64,000 nucleotides of DNA from Sequoia sempervirens (GCA_007258455.2 VDFB02373365.1:225212194-225276193); one strand, 5' to 3'. Numbered from the stretch's first letter, positions 21,805 through 41,081 are shown. Numbers and translations: made by a program. Notes: generated from the letters alone by a model not told the origin.

Positions 21805-22884
21805 GGGTTTTGGAGGAAGTCAGGGTTCATATTGTTGAATGAAATGATGGTATCTGGTTTGAGTCAGCTCTGAGAAATTTATCCACAATCCAAGTAGCAG
21901 AAGGGAGGATTCGGGATCACAAAAAAGAATCTGATATCTTGCAATTGCTTCATGACTACATTGTTGACAGCCCAACCACCAACTCCTGCAGTTCGCAGTC
22001 AGGTATATTGACTTGATTCTCACTTTACTGAAAGCTCCAAGAGATGATTTCTCACGTATTGAGCCGCACAAAAGGTGGTCGTCTCATGTTTTTTTATTGA
22101 TGTGATTCTCACTTTTCTGTAGTCTCCAAGAGGTATGATTTCTTACGTACTGAACCTTCTATCCGAATTTCCATATAGTTCTAAGAGGGAGGGCTTCACA
22201 AAGTGTCAATGTATAAAATGGTATTTTAATCAATTAGGATATGCCATAATCCTACTACTTTCCTCCCCATTTCTTGTCATTTTGCTCATGTTGGGAATCA
22301 TATTTGTCATTTTGGATCATGTTCAGAACTGCATATCTCCTTCAAAAGAGATAGGAAAACATGTTCCAACTGTAAAGGAACTCAGAAGAGCAGGAGTGAA
22401 AATCAAGAAATTGGAGGGTAATGAAAAAGGAATTAGTCACATTAAGTTTAAAGAGAGCAATTCCACATTGTATTTGTCTGAGTTCAAAGCACATAACAGA
22501 GCAGAAGTGATATTCAGAAACATGATTGCCTTGGAACTGTGCTCCCAAGACGAAGAGAAACCCATTACAAGGTATGCCATTCTAATGAACGACCTGATTA
22601 AAACCAGCGGGGACGTGGGTATCTTGAGACGAGAGGGCATCATTACCAGCAAGCTTGTAAGTGATGATGAGATTGCACATATTTGGAATTCTATGGTGAG
22701 ATCATAGAAATGATGCCCAGGTACGATTCTATTGAAAATGCTGCTTCATCCATAAATCGTTAACCGAAAAAGTGGTGGAAAATTCTATGGCCTCACTATA
22801 TTGGGCTATTAATCGAATTCATTATGGTTAATTGTTCAAAGCCATGGGTATTTCTCTCACTTTTGGGGCAAAATTATGCTTGTA
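21805..22884 (+). pseudogene. Second copy of the DUF247 3' part
   Basis: Same sequence and same lesions as 12899-13978 (stops, frameshift and local duplication included), with the open part at 22135-22707 encoding the identical 190 residues. The identity of even the disabling changes argues that this is not an independent gene copy. Confidence 0.93.
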
Positions 22885-25800
22885 GGGTTAACATTTATCC
22901 AAGTAATTTGCCTTTTTAAATTATGCCAACACAAATAGAGACACAGTCTTCCAGTGCTACCATACAGACACTACTCGGTGTTTAAATATTAGCCTACTTT
23001 TGTAAATAATTATAGTGGGAGCTCGTTGATTAAATGAAGTTCAAGAGTATAACTTAATTGTTAACTTGAGTTTACATCTATGTTAGTATATATTAAGTGA
23101 TTTGGTTTTATAGTGGAGATTTTTTTTCGACGGTATCAATAATTTTAAGATTATAAGGTAAATGTATATTAAAATGAGTTGGAGAATGTTTTAGGTAATA
23201 GTTTATAAGATTTTTTCACACATATGCTTTTAATTTGGTAAAAAAAAATTCCCATTTAGTTAGAGAAGGATATTTGTGACCTTTTATACAAGGGGTATTT
23301 TGTTGAACTTTCAAAGGTGATATTCAATTGGTTATTTATATGTTGTCATGGTCATTTAAAAAATTCTAGACAATAATATGTCTAGAGTAATTAAAGATTA
23401 CAACAATTAGTGAATAGTAATGAGATTTCAATTAGAAGTATTCATTTCTAGTAAAAATACATGCTTGAAAAATGTGACATTTTAATTCTTAAAAGATACA
23501 TAAGATAATTAAATCCATATGATTTTAAATTAAGAAAATAATAAAAAAAATCAAGAACGAAACTTTATTTCCATGAAAGCCACCCCCCTTAACTAGAGTG
23601 ATGCAAAATGAATCTCCAACCTCAATGGAAGGAACTATGTTGATTGTAACACTTATTTATATCAAATTGACCTTGATGTGAAATCACGATTGGAAAGAGG
23701 TTCTAGCCTAAATACCTAATCATTTGAGCCACTTTAATGAAAACTTATACCTAAACTGGTAGTGTTTGAACTAGCATGAGCATCTTGCATTGATAGTAAA
23801 ATAGAAGCAATTATTTTATTTTCACAATATAAATTTTCCTTTTTAGTTCCTTATAATCCTAAATTCATGTTAGTGTGTTTGGACTTAGAATTATAACCTA
23901 CGATTTATATTGCTTTTATTATATACATTATATTAACTTGGTGTATTTTTAGTAGTTAATTTTGTCATTAGTTGTATAGGTGGTTAGGTGGTTGAACAAG
24001 AAGTCTCTCATATGATAGTTTTAGTTTGTAGTTTTAGTTTGTACCTTGTAGAGGCCTTTTGGACAAAATGTAAACTATCCTCATGTAATACAAAGTTATA
24101 TTTATTATTTATTTTTTATTGATGTAAGTGCTATAATGGTGTAGGATTTAGGTTTCATGCACATTTTGACCCATCAAGTACTATCAAAATATGCAATGAA
24201 AAATTTGGGAGAGGAATACAATTAGAATTGGTAATGCATTGTTGTTGAAGTTATATTTTTAAATAAATTGAATTTAAGGAAGAAAAATGAATTTCAATTA
24301 TCTCTTGTGCCAATGGAACTACTGAGTGTATTGGAATATACTTGGTTTGGAATCTAAATTCTAGTTTTCTCTACCATAAGTATTTTATGTGTTTATGTTT
24401 TATATTTTAGTTTGGAATTGAAATATTTTATTTGTTTATGTTTTATAGTTTAGTTTGGAATTGAAATAGTTGGTGTATTTTTATTTAGTCTTATTTTATT
24501 CTATTAGATTTATTGATATTTTCAAGTTGGTGTGAATTTTTAAAATAGTAGGTGAAGTATATAGTTTGACATCTATTTTCCTTGCTGAACTTGGATACCA
24601 AATGGAATTTTTTAATCCCTTTTCCATGTTTATATTAATTATATTTTAGTTACCTAGTTGAGAGAATGGAGGTAATGAGGACTTGTTTGAAATTCTTGTA
24701 ACTTGATAGAAAAGTGTTTACAACTACAAATTGGCATTAGCCATTGAATTTCTACATAGAATGGAATGGAAAATTATACATTTTCTCACTAAGTGTGGAA
24801 ACTATAATTTTTGTTGGTGGGAAAAGTATGAGGTTTCATTTATTGATCTCTTCTTTATCTTAATGTGCAATGATAATCTTTTTTATTTTTAATTTGAGAG
24901 GTAAAACAAAATCTATTTTGTATATGAAAGTTAATGTACTGCTTGAAGAATGTAGGGTTAAAGAGGCATTACATTTAAATAGTGTATCTATTTTAATGAT
25001 GTTTTTATTCAATTTTAAATATAATTACAAGATGTAGAATTTGATTATTAGGTGGTTGGTTTAGAGGAGTCAGATAGTAATCATTTTCCAATTCATAGGG
25101 AGGAGTTGTTAGTGTTGAAAGTTTGTTATGTTATTCACCTACAAAGACTTATTGATAAGGTTTTTGGTGGAAGAAGTTGATGGACCTTTTTCTATCTTCA
25201 AGTTCATAATTGTTTCATGGAGGTTGTGAGGAAAGAAAATAAGGAAAAATAAAGGAGCTTAAGATAACGACTTTACCTCCACTTATTTCTCTTAATAAAA
25301 TAAAAATAGGAATACAATTCATTTTGGAAATAATTAAAGTGCAATAGTATTACACCTCTTATTCAAAGGATGTATAAAATAAAAACGCTTCAATGCATTT
25401 TTAATAAAAAATATGTAAAATGGTTACAAATTGTGAAAAATAAAATTAGAAACAAAATTATATAAACCTTTTACCAATAAAATTGAAAATACATTATTTT
25501 GTAAAGTACACTCTTGTCAATATGAAAGATCTCGACAATTGAATCTCATAACTTAGTGAATGTATAAAATTAGGAATAAAACTGAAATATCCACAAATGA
25601 AAGAACAAATATATTTTTAGAATGTTATAGAATATATTATGAATATTAAATAAAAAATAGGAAAACGTGAATATTTTTTAATCTAGAGAAATTGCAAGAG
25701 AGTATATAAAATGGAAGATTGATTATTGGAACCATTTTAGACAAATTGATTTCCTTTTTAAAGAGAGTATAATTAGTTTGGTTTGGAGAAAGAGGATATG

Positions 25801-26573
25801 TACAAATGTGGGAGCTATTAAGAAATCATTTTTGGAAGTAATGACATTAATTTTCATGCAAAAAATAATAATTTGGGAGCTATTAAAATGTGTTGTCATG
25901 ATCCGCTTTCAAATATTTATGCTTTTTATTTTCTATGAAAACTATCATGGTCAAATTAATGTTATTAAAAGAGAACCATAGACATAAATTTATGATTTTA
26001 GAAACTATGCCTAAACTATAAGACACTAAAGGAAGATATTTAGAAGAACTTAATATTTAATAGAACCATACGGTTTAACAAAGGTTGGTATTTTTTGGGT
26101 TGGGTTGAAGGATTATGGAATATGTTAAATGTGACCTAAGACCTTCTATGGTAGTGGGCCCTAAATTATGTGCAACTTATAACATTTAAGCTATATAATG
26201 CATAGCAATTTCTAAAATTCCATAAATCTCCCTAACTTTAGTCGGTCTATGTCACTAGGTGCAAGAGCTATGCTAAAGTACATTAAAAAAAGCTGCTAAA
26301 GTTAACTTGTGTCAATTTATAAAGGGTGTGATGCATTTTTGTTGGTTTAATGATTTTTATGTTGGCTTGAAATTTATAAAATATATATAGTATGAAAAAT
26401 TGTATCATGTAAAACCAAATGTTATATGACTTATAAGATAAATATGCTAGGGAAACATATCCTACAAAATAAGTCATATTGCATCAAAATTATAATTGAA
26501 TAATATGTATACATATTGTATAACATGTGAAATTAATTTAAAGTATACATGTAGATAAATGATATTCATATAA

Positions 26574-26925
26574 GGGGGATACCCTTTGGTGAAATGGTGG
26601 GGATTCTTGCTTGGAGAGCCAACAACCAAGGTTCAAACCTCGTGGGGTCACTCTCTACCATGTCAAGAATGGAGTTTGTTGTTTACCCTCATATTAAGGG
26701 GAGGTTCCTTGGTGAATTGGTGGGGTTTCTTGCCTGTAGTGCCAACAACCAAGGCCCAAACCTTAATATTAAATTCTACCAATAGTGGCATGGTCTGTTG
26801 GTTTAATGGTGGCATTGTTGTTCTTGCCACAAAGGTTCAAACCCCATTGGGGTGGTATTTTTGAGTGGTTGTATTCTAGTTCATAGCTCCGGTTCAAAAG
26901 TGTTTACCCCTTGAATAAAAAAAAG
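26574..26925 (+). mobile_element. Second copy of the three-module SINE
   Basis: Identical to 17667-18018, with the same GATATTCATATAA duplications at 26561-26573 and 26926-26938. It is part of the duplicated segment and not a second insertion. Confidence 0.88.
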
Positions 26926-28341
26926 GATATTCATATAAAGATAAGTGCATCCAAGAGAGGATGGAACTAGAAGAGATAGATATATGATTCCTAGGCTAGC
27001 ATAAGTTTTTGGTATGAATCATAAATAACATGAATCATAAGGGATAACATAAATATTTCACTAGGTGATATTGAAAAAGTGTGGTTTATGGGCCAAAATA
27101 TAAGTATTATGGATTGGGGCCAAAATATTATAGTCTACTCATGGGATATAATATAATAATGTGGATCAAGGGATCTATGAATGATTATGTAGGATATATG
27201 ATTATACAGGATAGAAATAATCATTTTAGTGGAGAGGGGGAAAAGAGAAGGGTGAGAGAGAGTTGTGTTGAGAATGGAATCATATGGAAGGGGTAGAAAT
27301 GAAGTTGATGTGCATGATAAATGAGTAACCAAAGAAGAATGTGGAGGAAAAAGGTATAGTAATATAATATAAAAAAAATATAGAGAAAGGCCCTGGAAGT
27401 TATATTCATTTTCATCAAATGTATAAGGAAAGAGAAAATGATGTGGTGGGGGTACATAATGAGCATAAGATAAGTTAAATGAATGATCATGTTAACAAAA
27501 ATAATATAAAATATAGTATGGTGTGTGACAAAAAATGAAGAAAGAAAAGGATAAGGTGTATGCTTGGATGCGAAAAAATATGTAAGTACTCCAATTTTCT
27601 TATTTTAATTAAATATGTGGGTGGGAGTAAAATTAAGATGAAGTCCATCATTTGTGGGAGATGACATACCCCTAGAGACTAAGAGCTAACCTTTCCCTAA
27701 GGGAATATGGGTAGGAAAAGGATATGTTTCTATTGAAGAATGGTCTACCAGATAGTTTGTCCATAGTATGCCATCAAAAGTGACATAATCATGGAAACAA
27801 ATATATATAGAAATAAGTACATTATGGAACAATCAATTTGTGTTTATTTTATAATATGATAAGATATATAGTGATGCATCTAACAATACTTCAAGAATAT
27901 AGAATACTCATCACAAATGAAGAGTAAAGTAAGTAGAGTGATAAGTAGAATATATAAATAATGGTTTCTGATTGGGTCAACATGGATTGTGAGAGAGATA
28001 AACATGTCACATCATCTAAAAAAATAGTAGGATATAGAAAGAAACATAGGAAGAGTGAGGAAAAAATAAAATGTAATATAGGTCATTCATCTTCTCTCCA
28101 CGTATCCTTATGAGAGTAACATGATTCCTAGAAGTTGAACTAGAATACATATAACACAACTCTTGTCTTTAACTAATAACTCAATAAATGATATATATCA
28201 CACTGATTAGTAGGAAGTCAATATACTAGTGGAATTATGATATTAGGGTTAACATTTATCCAAGTAATTTTCCCTTTTAAATCTTGCCAACATAAATAGA
28301 CACTTATTCTTCTAGTGCTACTGTACAGACATTACTTGGTG

Positions 28342-32747
<4,406 letters not shown>

Positions 32748-32762
32748 TCCTCCCCTCCTAGG
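32748..32762 (-). other. Polypurine tract of the giant-LTR element
   Basis: On the minus strand the sequence CCTAGGAGGGGAGGA lies directly before TGTAGTGTCCCTCC, the start of the 3' LTR. Confidence 0.82.
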
Positions 32763-32968
32763 ATAAGGCTTACTCCTGGAAGCCTTCAAACAAAAAATAT
32801 ATAACACACACATCTAGAATATGTCCTCTGAAGAGATAGAAGACTCGTCACTAGGATCTCACTGGACCCATACTTAGTTAATGCCTCAACCCCTGAGAAT
32901 CAACTCCTGACACTGAAGGATGTGCACGGTTCTCAAGGAATGATGCCTGTCCTACACCAGTAACCTAT

Positions 32969-33645
32969 CCATCTGCACCTTGGTGCTCGACTTGGCGGTT
33001 ATCCACCATGGTAAACACCCTATGCGATATGCCTGTGTCTCCCACTGTCGGCTTAGAAGCTTTCAATCTCTGACTGAACCCAGAAGTTCCCTTCTTAGGA
33101 CATTTATGAGCAATGTGACCCTGCTGGCCACAAGTGAAACATTCTATACTCCTTCTAACTCCTCTATCACCTGGAGGTACACTAGACCATGGAAAACTAC
33201 CTCCACTAACAATAAATAGAGAACTATGTGTTGGATGATAGAAACGATTACGAGGAGATCATAACCAACTCTGATATTTTTTCTTTTGAAACCAAATACC
33301 ACCACGTTGGGACTGAGAACTCTTATGCTTTGAATGTGAGGGTTGATGCTGCTCACCCTTAGCGGGTACCTGAAGCCCCTTGGAGAAGCTCGCAACCTGA
33401 GATTGACCACCCTGAGATCCAACACCAATGGAAGGTGCAATGCCAATCTGGACCCCTTTCTGTCCACCTAAGACCTTAGATAGATTCTTTTCAACAGTTT
33501 GAGTCTTTTCCATGGCTACCACAGTGCTCAACGACTCATGCGTAACTTGGGGAGGTGATTCCCACTGACTACCTCCATGACCGCCTCCAAGGCCATGACC
33601 ATGACCTCTACCATGACGTCTAGGAATGATTCTACACAACACCAT
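32969..33645 (-). pseudogene. gag: Ty3/gypsy gag remnant with a CCHC zinc knuckle
   Basis: From 33645 on the minus strand one frame runs through a His/Gly/Arg-rich opening (RRHGRGHGHGLGGGHGG), a linker, a single TGA near 33257, and then the nucleocapsid knuckle ECFTCGQQGHIAHKCPKKG, a perfect C-x2-C-x4-H-x4-C. It ends at TAG near 32971, shortly after RVFTMVDNRQ, a sequence like that leading into the gypsy protease. The central retrotransposon gag (capsid) domain is missing, and no protease D-S/T-G, reverse transcriptase or integrase follows. This looks like an internal deletion that fused the ends of gag and removed all of pol. Confidence 0.82.
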
Positions 33646-34319
33646 GTAAAAAAATTCTTAGATATAGGGCGAGAACAGAGAAAGGAAAAGATCAAATCTC
33701 AAGAATCTAAGTACTATATCCATGACTAACATAAATATCCTTCATACATGCCTACCCAAAGGTTCCCTGAGTCTACTTCCTTGTATACACTCACCAAGTC
33801 AGTATCATACATCCTTGGAGAGAAATCACAACACAACACTTGGCCGACATTGAAAACAATAAATAAAATAATTTAGCCACTAAAGTCATAAATAAACATT
33901 AAATGGAATTCAATTTTCAGCATTAAAAATAAGAAATGCACACAATGTCAACATTAAATCAAATGTAACCACGAGGGTTACAACTAAATAAGATCACAAA
34001 GTGTGGCTAAACCATCACAATAAAATGTAAACAAGGAGTCGACCATCACAATCAACATATATTCATCAATAATTACAAAGAAAGTCCACAATCTTCAAAA
34101 TAGTACAATACATCACTACATGACTAGACACTAGCCACCTAACAAGGAAGGAGAGAAATTTTTAGACTAAAACAATACTATTCTTCTATTGGTGTGGAGT
34201 TATCTCAGACACATCTTAGTTATGTGACGTAAAATACAATAGGATAATACGAACTATAGAGTCTAACACCTAGGACAACGTAATGGGCTCACAATTATCC
34301 AGAGCACCTAGTGTTAGAA

Positions 34320-34337
34320 CCTATGGCTCTGATGCCA
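34320..34337 (-). other. Primer-binding site of the giant-LTR element
   Basis: On the minus strand TGGCATCAGAGCCATAGG begins two bases after the LTR end (...GGGGCTTTACA). It matches the initiator tRNA-Met primer class except for one T-to-C difference at position 4. This fixes the element's orientation as minus. Confidence 0.85.
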
Positions 34338-34339
34338 TC

Positions 34340-36586
34340 TGTAAAGCCCCACCTTGGTTACCATTAAAACAAAGTGTACAGAATAAAATTAACCGAACAA
34401 TTTAAAAAAATATATATATATTTAATTACACAATTGCCATAAGGTTTCCCAAGACGATGTTCCTTAAACCAAATAAATAAACTCAACACATTATCATAAA
34501 CATAAGGACAAATTTAATGTCATGAATGTTCTAGTTTACAAAACTTAATACTATCAAATATCCATGTCCAAATTACAACAAGTGAGATTTCAATGAATCT
34601 CAATACATCAAAATCATGGTACAATATGAACGCTCTTATACAAGAGGTAAATTTGCAAAGTAGATAGTGAACATGTCACAACTGACATCCACATCCATGA
34701 AGATGCTCTGCATCTATAGTCATGAGCATTGAAGTAACTGGAACCAAATGCAAGCATAGGATCAACAACCAGAAAATCCAAGGAAGGTGTAGCACGATTT
34801 CCACCCAACCACGTGGAACCCAAGGTCCCTCCACCAGTACTAGGAGATAATGATAGGTCCACACCGTTGAAGACCTTTAACGTTGCTTCAACACTCACAT
34901 TGCTAGCGATAACAAATCACAACATATAAAACTCCTACGTTAATGAAACTATTAAAAAATAACACAACACAAGGAATCTGATCTGTGAAATAGACTAAGG
35001 TGTCATCCGTACAACAGGATAGGCTACCCTGAAAGTAGATCTTCCTAGACTGCCAGCCTCAGGTTACCATAGTATCCCTCTGTAGTTTCCAAAAGCCCTT
35101 ATGGACTAATGTGGGTCATTCATGCAAAAGAAGACCAGGTCATTGGCTGCCATTCTAAGCCTTCTAGAGCCTTTCTCAGTCTAAGCAGGCGATAAGAAAG
35201 GTAGGCGAGAAAAATTTATCAGGTTAATGTTTAGTTTCTAGCCATACCCTAATGGCTGATTTGGGTTTCCTTTAGGTTACAAACCTATGATAGGTTACCT
35301 AGACAATCTCTTAAGGATTTCGTCCCCTACCACAAGCCACTCTTTCTATAACATGACTCAACATAAAATTCTAGGGGTAGCTACAAAGCATAAAATTCAC
35401 AACCACAAAGGTTTACATCTTCCACTACGAAAATACCATAGTCTCCAAGAGGTTTCTTAAGATAACAAAATTTACAAGTTATACCCCCAAGTAAAACAAG
35501 CATGGAAGTTAGAGCAACATAAATTGAAGTATATTAAACTTGTCAATTTGATTTTCACTTTCCTAGTCTTTAAGGAAATGAAACAAACATCACTAACATT
35601 ATGAATATATACACAACTAATAATTTCATTAAATTAATCTCAATGAATTAAAAATTCCTAATAAACAAATTATAGAGATTAACATAAACCAAAGTGTATT
35701 AAGTTTACAATACGAATCTTACTTCACTAGTTTTGATGAAATAAAAATAAACATTTTCAACATTATGTGTAAACACACCCAACAATCACATTTAACCAAT
35801 TTCTATGAATAAATAATTTACATAATAAATAATCTATAGATATTAGTATATTTTCAATAATTTCAAGAATTGTATTTACTAACATTATAACATGAGAACA
35901 AAACAAATTCTTTATATTTTATATTTCTATTACCTTGAAAATAAAAGAAACATTATAACTCGCAACTTAAGTTTCTGTCTTTTCTTCTTTTCTCGTTCTT
36001 AGTCTCACACTTAACTAACACTTGTGCATAATAAATATCTAACATTAGATAGATTTATAAAATATGATTTTCTAATTAAGGAATTTGCCCGATTAATGCA
36101 TGCAAAGCTAAGTCGGAATAAAGACAAGTATAAGCTCATAAATAAATATCACAACTTTGAGTATAAGATAGAACTCCATGCATTCAACGCAAGTAATAGT
36201 TCTAGGTAAGAACTTAATGAAACCTTTTCAAAATCAAAACATAGAAATTGAAGGTTTCAATACGTATGTAATTTTGCTGGCAAATCCATATGCACACGGG
36301 TATATCACAACATATTCTTAGCAGTATTCGCGCCTATAAAACAAGTCTACACCTTATAAAACTATGTTCTCATAATTTTCTATGTAACTATAGAAAGTTC
36401 CACGCCACTTTAAGGAAGATACATCGAGCTTTTAATACAAATGCATTCAGAACTCAGACCTAGTTATAAAATGTCAAATCTTTCTAATCTTTATATTCTT
36501 TAAGAATTGCATGAGTTGAAGCTTGTCGATTACATCAGATTCCAGATGAATGATTTTGATTCTATTGACAATGATCTAAGTCTATG

Positions 36587-36630
<44 letters not shown>

Positions 36631-39600
36631 GAACTAGTTTTTTAGTTCAATGAACAGGGTTCACCATAATGGAGGAATGGCTACGGACAATGATTCAAAA
36701 TAAATCTTCTAACTAAGGATTATAAAAAATGTATCATAAGATGGAGGTTGTGTGCAAACTCTGATATCGAGTTCAGTGGTATAAAATTAAAAGGAGACTA
36801 TGCACAGCTATAAAGAATAGATCATAACAAAATTCAATGATATGATCTTTCACATTAGATACTTGCCTATAGGAGGATGGTAATCATCCAAGTTTAAGCC
36901 TTAAAAAGGATCCCAAGTGATAGTGGGCATATTTGACATATGTATATAAATTCATCGTAGTTTTTAATCATATATGCAGAAAGAATTTTAAGTATACAAA
37001 CCCACTCCACAATAGGTAAGATACGGCTTAAGTACAACTTAGAAGAATGACATAGACAAAATAAGCTTTTAGAGCTATATAAAGTCATGAATTTAAAATT
37101 CCATGAACATAAAGAACATTGCTACCACCGAAGTAGATTAAATTTTCAATCTAAAGATAAAATTGAAAAGAGAGGGGCAACGATTAAGGTTTTCAAAACT
37201 TCATACCCATAATTTGTGTTGCATGGTTTTCAAAATAACAATCTTTTAAATATTAACTAGATTCGTTCTTTATTATAAATTGAACATTGCAATAAACCAA
37301 CGAATATTTAGCAGAAATCTACCACCGTTTTCAATTCTAAGAACAAATAATGAGTTCTATTTTCTTGAATTCTTGGCAGCTTAATTTATCTGTATTTTTT
37401 TAATTATATTTGACTACTTATTCTAACAATTTTTTTTTTAATTTGCAGGTTTGACAAACCATTACTTTTCCACAAAGTTCATTGAAGAAAATTTTTAGAA
37501 ACTTTAAAAGGAGAAAACCTGGTAAATCTTGGAAATCAAGCTAAAACGAATTATGAAGCTTTTGTTAATCCCACGATGAATTCTTGAAACTTCGACAATG
37601 AATATCAAATCAATCTAGCTTTAAAATTACGCTTGTAAACAAAATCTTAAGAGAAAAGTTTCTTCTAAAACAATTGTCGTGCAAAATCTACTAAAAACTA
37701 CTCCCGTAAAATTTCTTCCCATGAATGTCAATTCCCCCCCGCACCCTGCCCAAATTCCAAAAGATCTTCATTCATGCAATTAACTGTCAATCATAAAACT
37801 TAACTAAAAGACCATTATGCATTGTAAATAGATCAATCAGTTCAACTTATTCTTTAAAATATCAAAACAGATCTTTAACTGCCATTCAAAGATTCGTATC
37901 TTGTCGAAGATATATTTCCTTAAAAATATATGTTTCTCATAACTCAAGTTGCACAAATAAATAAACAATATTTTTATTTTTATTAAAAACATTGCAAAGA
38001 AATAATTTCACTTTTAAATTTGATAACTTATTTAATTTGATTTAATAATTAAATCACAAAAATTTAGAAATACATTAACATACATTTGTTAAACTTAATT
38101 ATTAAATTTCTCAAACACAAAACAATACAAATGAACACGGTAGAATAAACTGGACAACTACATGGGGTAACACATTGACACTCGTTCACAAAAGAACGAT
38201 GGTTCAAACAGGACTTGTCAATACCTCCAATCAACATGATTATATTGAATTACGGTACGCTTAAACCTGTCAAGCAGGTGAAGCCATTACTCGGTACCTG
38301 TATCTGCATGAAACATCAATGTTAAAACATATATATACTTATGTTAGAAAACACACCGTGAATAATAATTATAGCGTAGCAGGGTACTCACGAATGAGTA
38401 ATGCTACACTGCCTTCTTCACCGACACATACGAGCAAGATAAATGATAAGCAATCATGTCAACATGATAACCACATGAAAAGTCATAAGCAAATAAACCA
38501 TATCATGAATGTTTCTATCTCAATATCATCAAACTAACATAACCAAATAAATAGGATGTCTAATGAGCCCAAAATATGCTCATAGTTTGGATATTATAAT
38601 GAACTTTTAATGCCTTTACTTTTGTTATTCGTGGTTGTTTAAAACTCTTTTGAAATCTTTTATGGGGATATCTTGTAGCAAAACATTTGCATATTCCTAT
38701 AGCTTATTGTGTTGACTTGACTACATTTATTACCCCATTGACTCCCTAAATGACTTGTATATTACATACAGTTTTTGAATGATGAAATAGATTTAAATGT
38801 GTGATTAATGAATGGATATTGTGTATGTGCCATACGCCTTTTATTTCACATCTGTTACCTTTTGTTTCGCAGGTTGTTGAAGAATGATCGAGTCAAGCGC
38901 AGCCGATCTCGGCCTTGCAGTAAAGTCCATTTCCTGCATGACTTCGAAGAAGCTCCGGTGAAGACTCTTTGACCGAAATCATTGGGAAAGATTTTTAATG
39001 ACATTCAATCTGGAAAGAGTGGAGTGCTAGATTCTCTCTAGATCAGGTTGAACACATAAATTCATTTATGAAGTTTGTTCCTTGATTCTAGGATAGACTT
39101 TACTTCCACGTCTTTCTTTGATAGGGTTAGTTAGTTAGTTGCTCTCCTGATTTTAAATTAAAGTACTCCTGCGTGAGTGAGAAAAGAGATGATAGTTAGA
39201 GTAAGATAGAAGCATAGTGATAGAAAGATAGCAGATATCATGTAAGAGTCAGTATGATAATGAAAAGAAGAATTTGTTTGACAAGAGATAGAGTTTGTTG
39301 TTAGTTTATATCAACAAAGCAATGTATACCATTTTGTTTTCATGAATAAAGTTTGATGAAGTTCTGAGTTCAGCACCTGCGTAATCAGTAGATGCTTGCT
39401 AAGGGGGCCCACTTAGTAAGTATCTGTAGCTAGTTAGTTAGCTGTTCTTTTATGTTGACCTTCAGTTAGCTTTCATCTTTGAAGTTTTTATACAAACTCA
39501 GTCTTGTATTGCTCCTGCAGCATAGGGAATCCATCCCTGTGCCTGTTTCTGTAGCATAAGGCCAGTTCATAGTTTGTGTTTTAGTCGTAGCTGTTATGGT

Positions 39601-40014
39601 TTCTGTTTTAATCAAATCATAGTTGAGTTAAAGAACTTTGCATTACCTTCCTGTAGCGTAGATAGAATTCCTTCCAAGTATTTATTTCTGCTAAGTTTTG
39701 ACCGAAACCAGTTCTTAGTGCATATATTGTGCTGGGTCGTTTAAAGTATACGTCCCCTGGTTTGACAAGTAAATGAACGTCCATAGAGAGATATTAGTCA
39801 CCTGTTTGAATGTCCAATTCCCAGGAAAGGTTTTACTATGATTTTCATATCCTTTTGTGGGTGCGACCAATGTCAATGTATCATCCACTAAATACAAAAC
39901 AACATAGTATCCAAAATCACCTCTGAAAAGAAACAACATAGTATCATAATGAACTAAAACATCTATTAAGCAAAATCAAACTAAATCGAGTATTGAAACT
40001 GGAGGGACACTACA
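34340..40014 (-). repeat. 5' LTR (minus sense) of the giant-LTR element, with a solo LTR inside
   Basis: This starts TGTAAAGCCCCACC and ends GGAGGGACACTACA. It matches 28342-32747 except for the 1309-bp insertion at 38561-39869, a 35-bp duplication-like insert around 39910-39945 (aacaacatagtat twice), and scattered substitutions. No gene is supported. Confidence 0.9.
38561..39869 (+). mobile_element. Solo LTR inserted in the giant LTR
   Basis: The other LTR reads ggatgtcaatgtatcatcc without interruption at the matching place (32638 onward). Here 1309 bp separates ggATGTC from ATGTCaatgtatc, a 5-bp target duplication (38556-38560 and 39870-39874). The insert starts TAATGAGCCC and ends GCGACCA. 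TA...CA is explained if the first TG mutated to TA. It has a possible polyadenylation signal (gaataaag near 39343) and no coding region, so it fits a solo LTR left by recombination between the two LTRs of an element. Confidence 0.78.
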
Positions 40015-40124
40015 TCATGTTTTAAATACTAGCAACATGTAAATAATTACAGTGGGATTTTAATGATTAATGAAGTTCAAAGAGTATAACTTAATTGTTA
40101 ACTTGAGTTTACATCTTTGCTAGT

Positions 40125-40909
40125 GGGTATGTGTAGGATCATGATGGGCCAAAAAGTGGCAATATGATAGGTATGTGTTTGGAAACCTTTTTTTTTACCC
40201 AAAATTGATGAAATTAAAAGGGTTTTTAAAGGAGATTCTGAGCTTTCCACCAATATAAATTATGCTTTAATTTAAATTTAATAAGTAATTATTATTCATT
40301 TTCTATTCAAATTACAACTAAAGTTCTGATTGATAGACTAATTAAAAACATCTATAACTTTCAAACAATATCACATTTTTTGAATCCAATACATTCATCA
40401 CATTCTATGCTTCACATACTATAGGATTAAAAAAATAAAATTTGAATTTTATAAAGTTTTAACCAAGTTAAGGTGGTCAGACATATGAATTATTTATATT
40501 TTTTAAAAGTTGCAATAAAAAATTCATAATTAATTGTTTACTTGGAAAAAAAGTACAAAAAAATATGCATCACATCGGAACATTAGTCCTCTATTTATAT
40601 CTAAAATCTGATTAAAAAATATTATCATTTTATTGTGGCTAGGGTGGTTAGATAGACACCTACTTATTTTTTCCCTGAAATTTAAGTACTATTGCATTCA
40701 AATTTCAAATTTCACCAAATAGATTTTTTTTTAAACAAACCTAGTAGTTTAGAAACTACATTCAATTTTCTATATATTCTATTCTTACATATTTTTGAAA
40801 TAATATAGATAAATTATTCAAATTTTTATGTCAAGTTGCCTAACTCTATTTTTTTCGATTTTTTTGCCACTTAAGGGCCTATTTTTCCATGATGATCCTG
40901 CACATACCC
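40125..40909. mobile_element. TIR element, family 1, copy A (785 bp)
   Basis: The ends are inverted repeats: GGGTATGTGTAGGATCATGA at the left and the complement of GGGTATGTGCAGGATCATCA at the right, 18 of 20 matching. TAGT flanks both sides (40121-40124 and 40910-40913). Unit 1 has the continuous site (gttagtatatattaagtg near 14176). It is inverted relative to copies B and C and has no ORF of note, so it would need a transposase in trans. Confidence 0.9.
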
Positions 40910-41081
40910 TAGTGTATATTAAGTGATATGGTTTTCTATTGGATATTTTTTTCAAGAGTATCAATAATTTCAAGGTAATTGTATATTAAAATGAGTTGAA
41001 GAATATTTTAGGAAATAGTTTATAAGATTTTCTCAAATATATGCTTTCAATTTGATAAAAAAATTTCCCCATCTAGTTAGA

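Noticed and set aside
22135..22707. A second, independent DUF247 gene
   Set aside because: Identical to 13229-13801, including the surrounding lesions, and part of the gap-adjacent duplication.
33144..33467. Minus-strand 107-codon ORF overlapping the gag remnant
   Set aside because: Shadow frame of gag; the gag frame has the zinc knuckle and expected composition.
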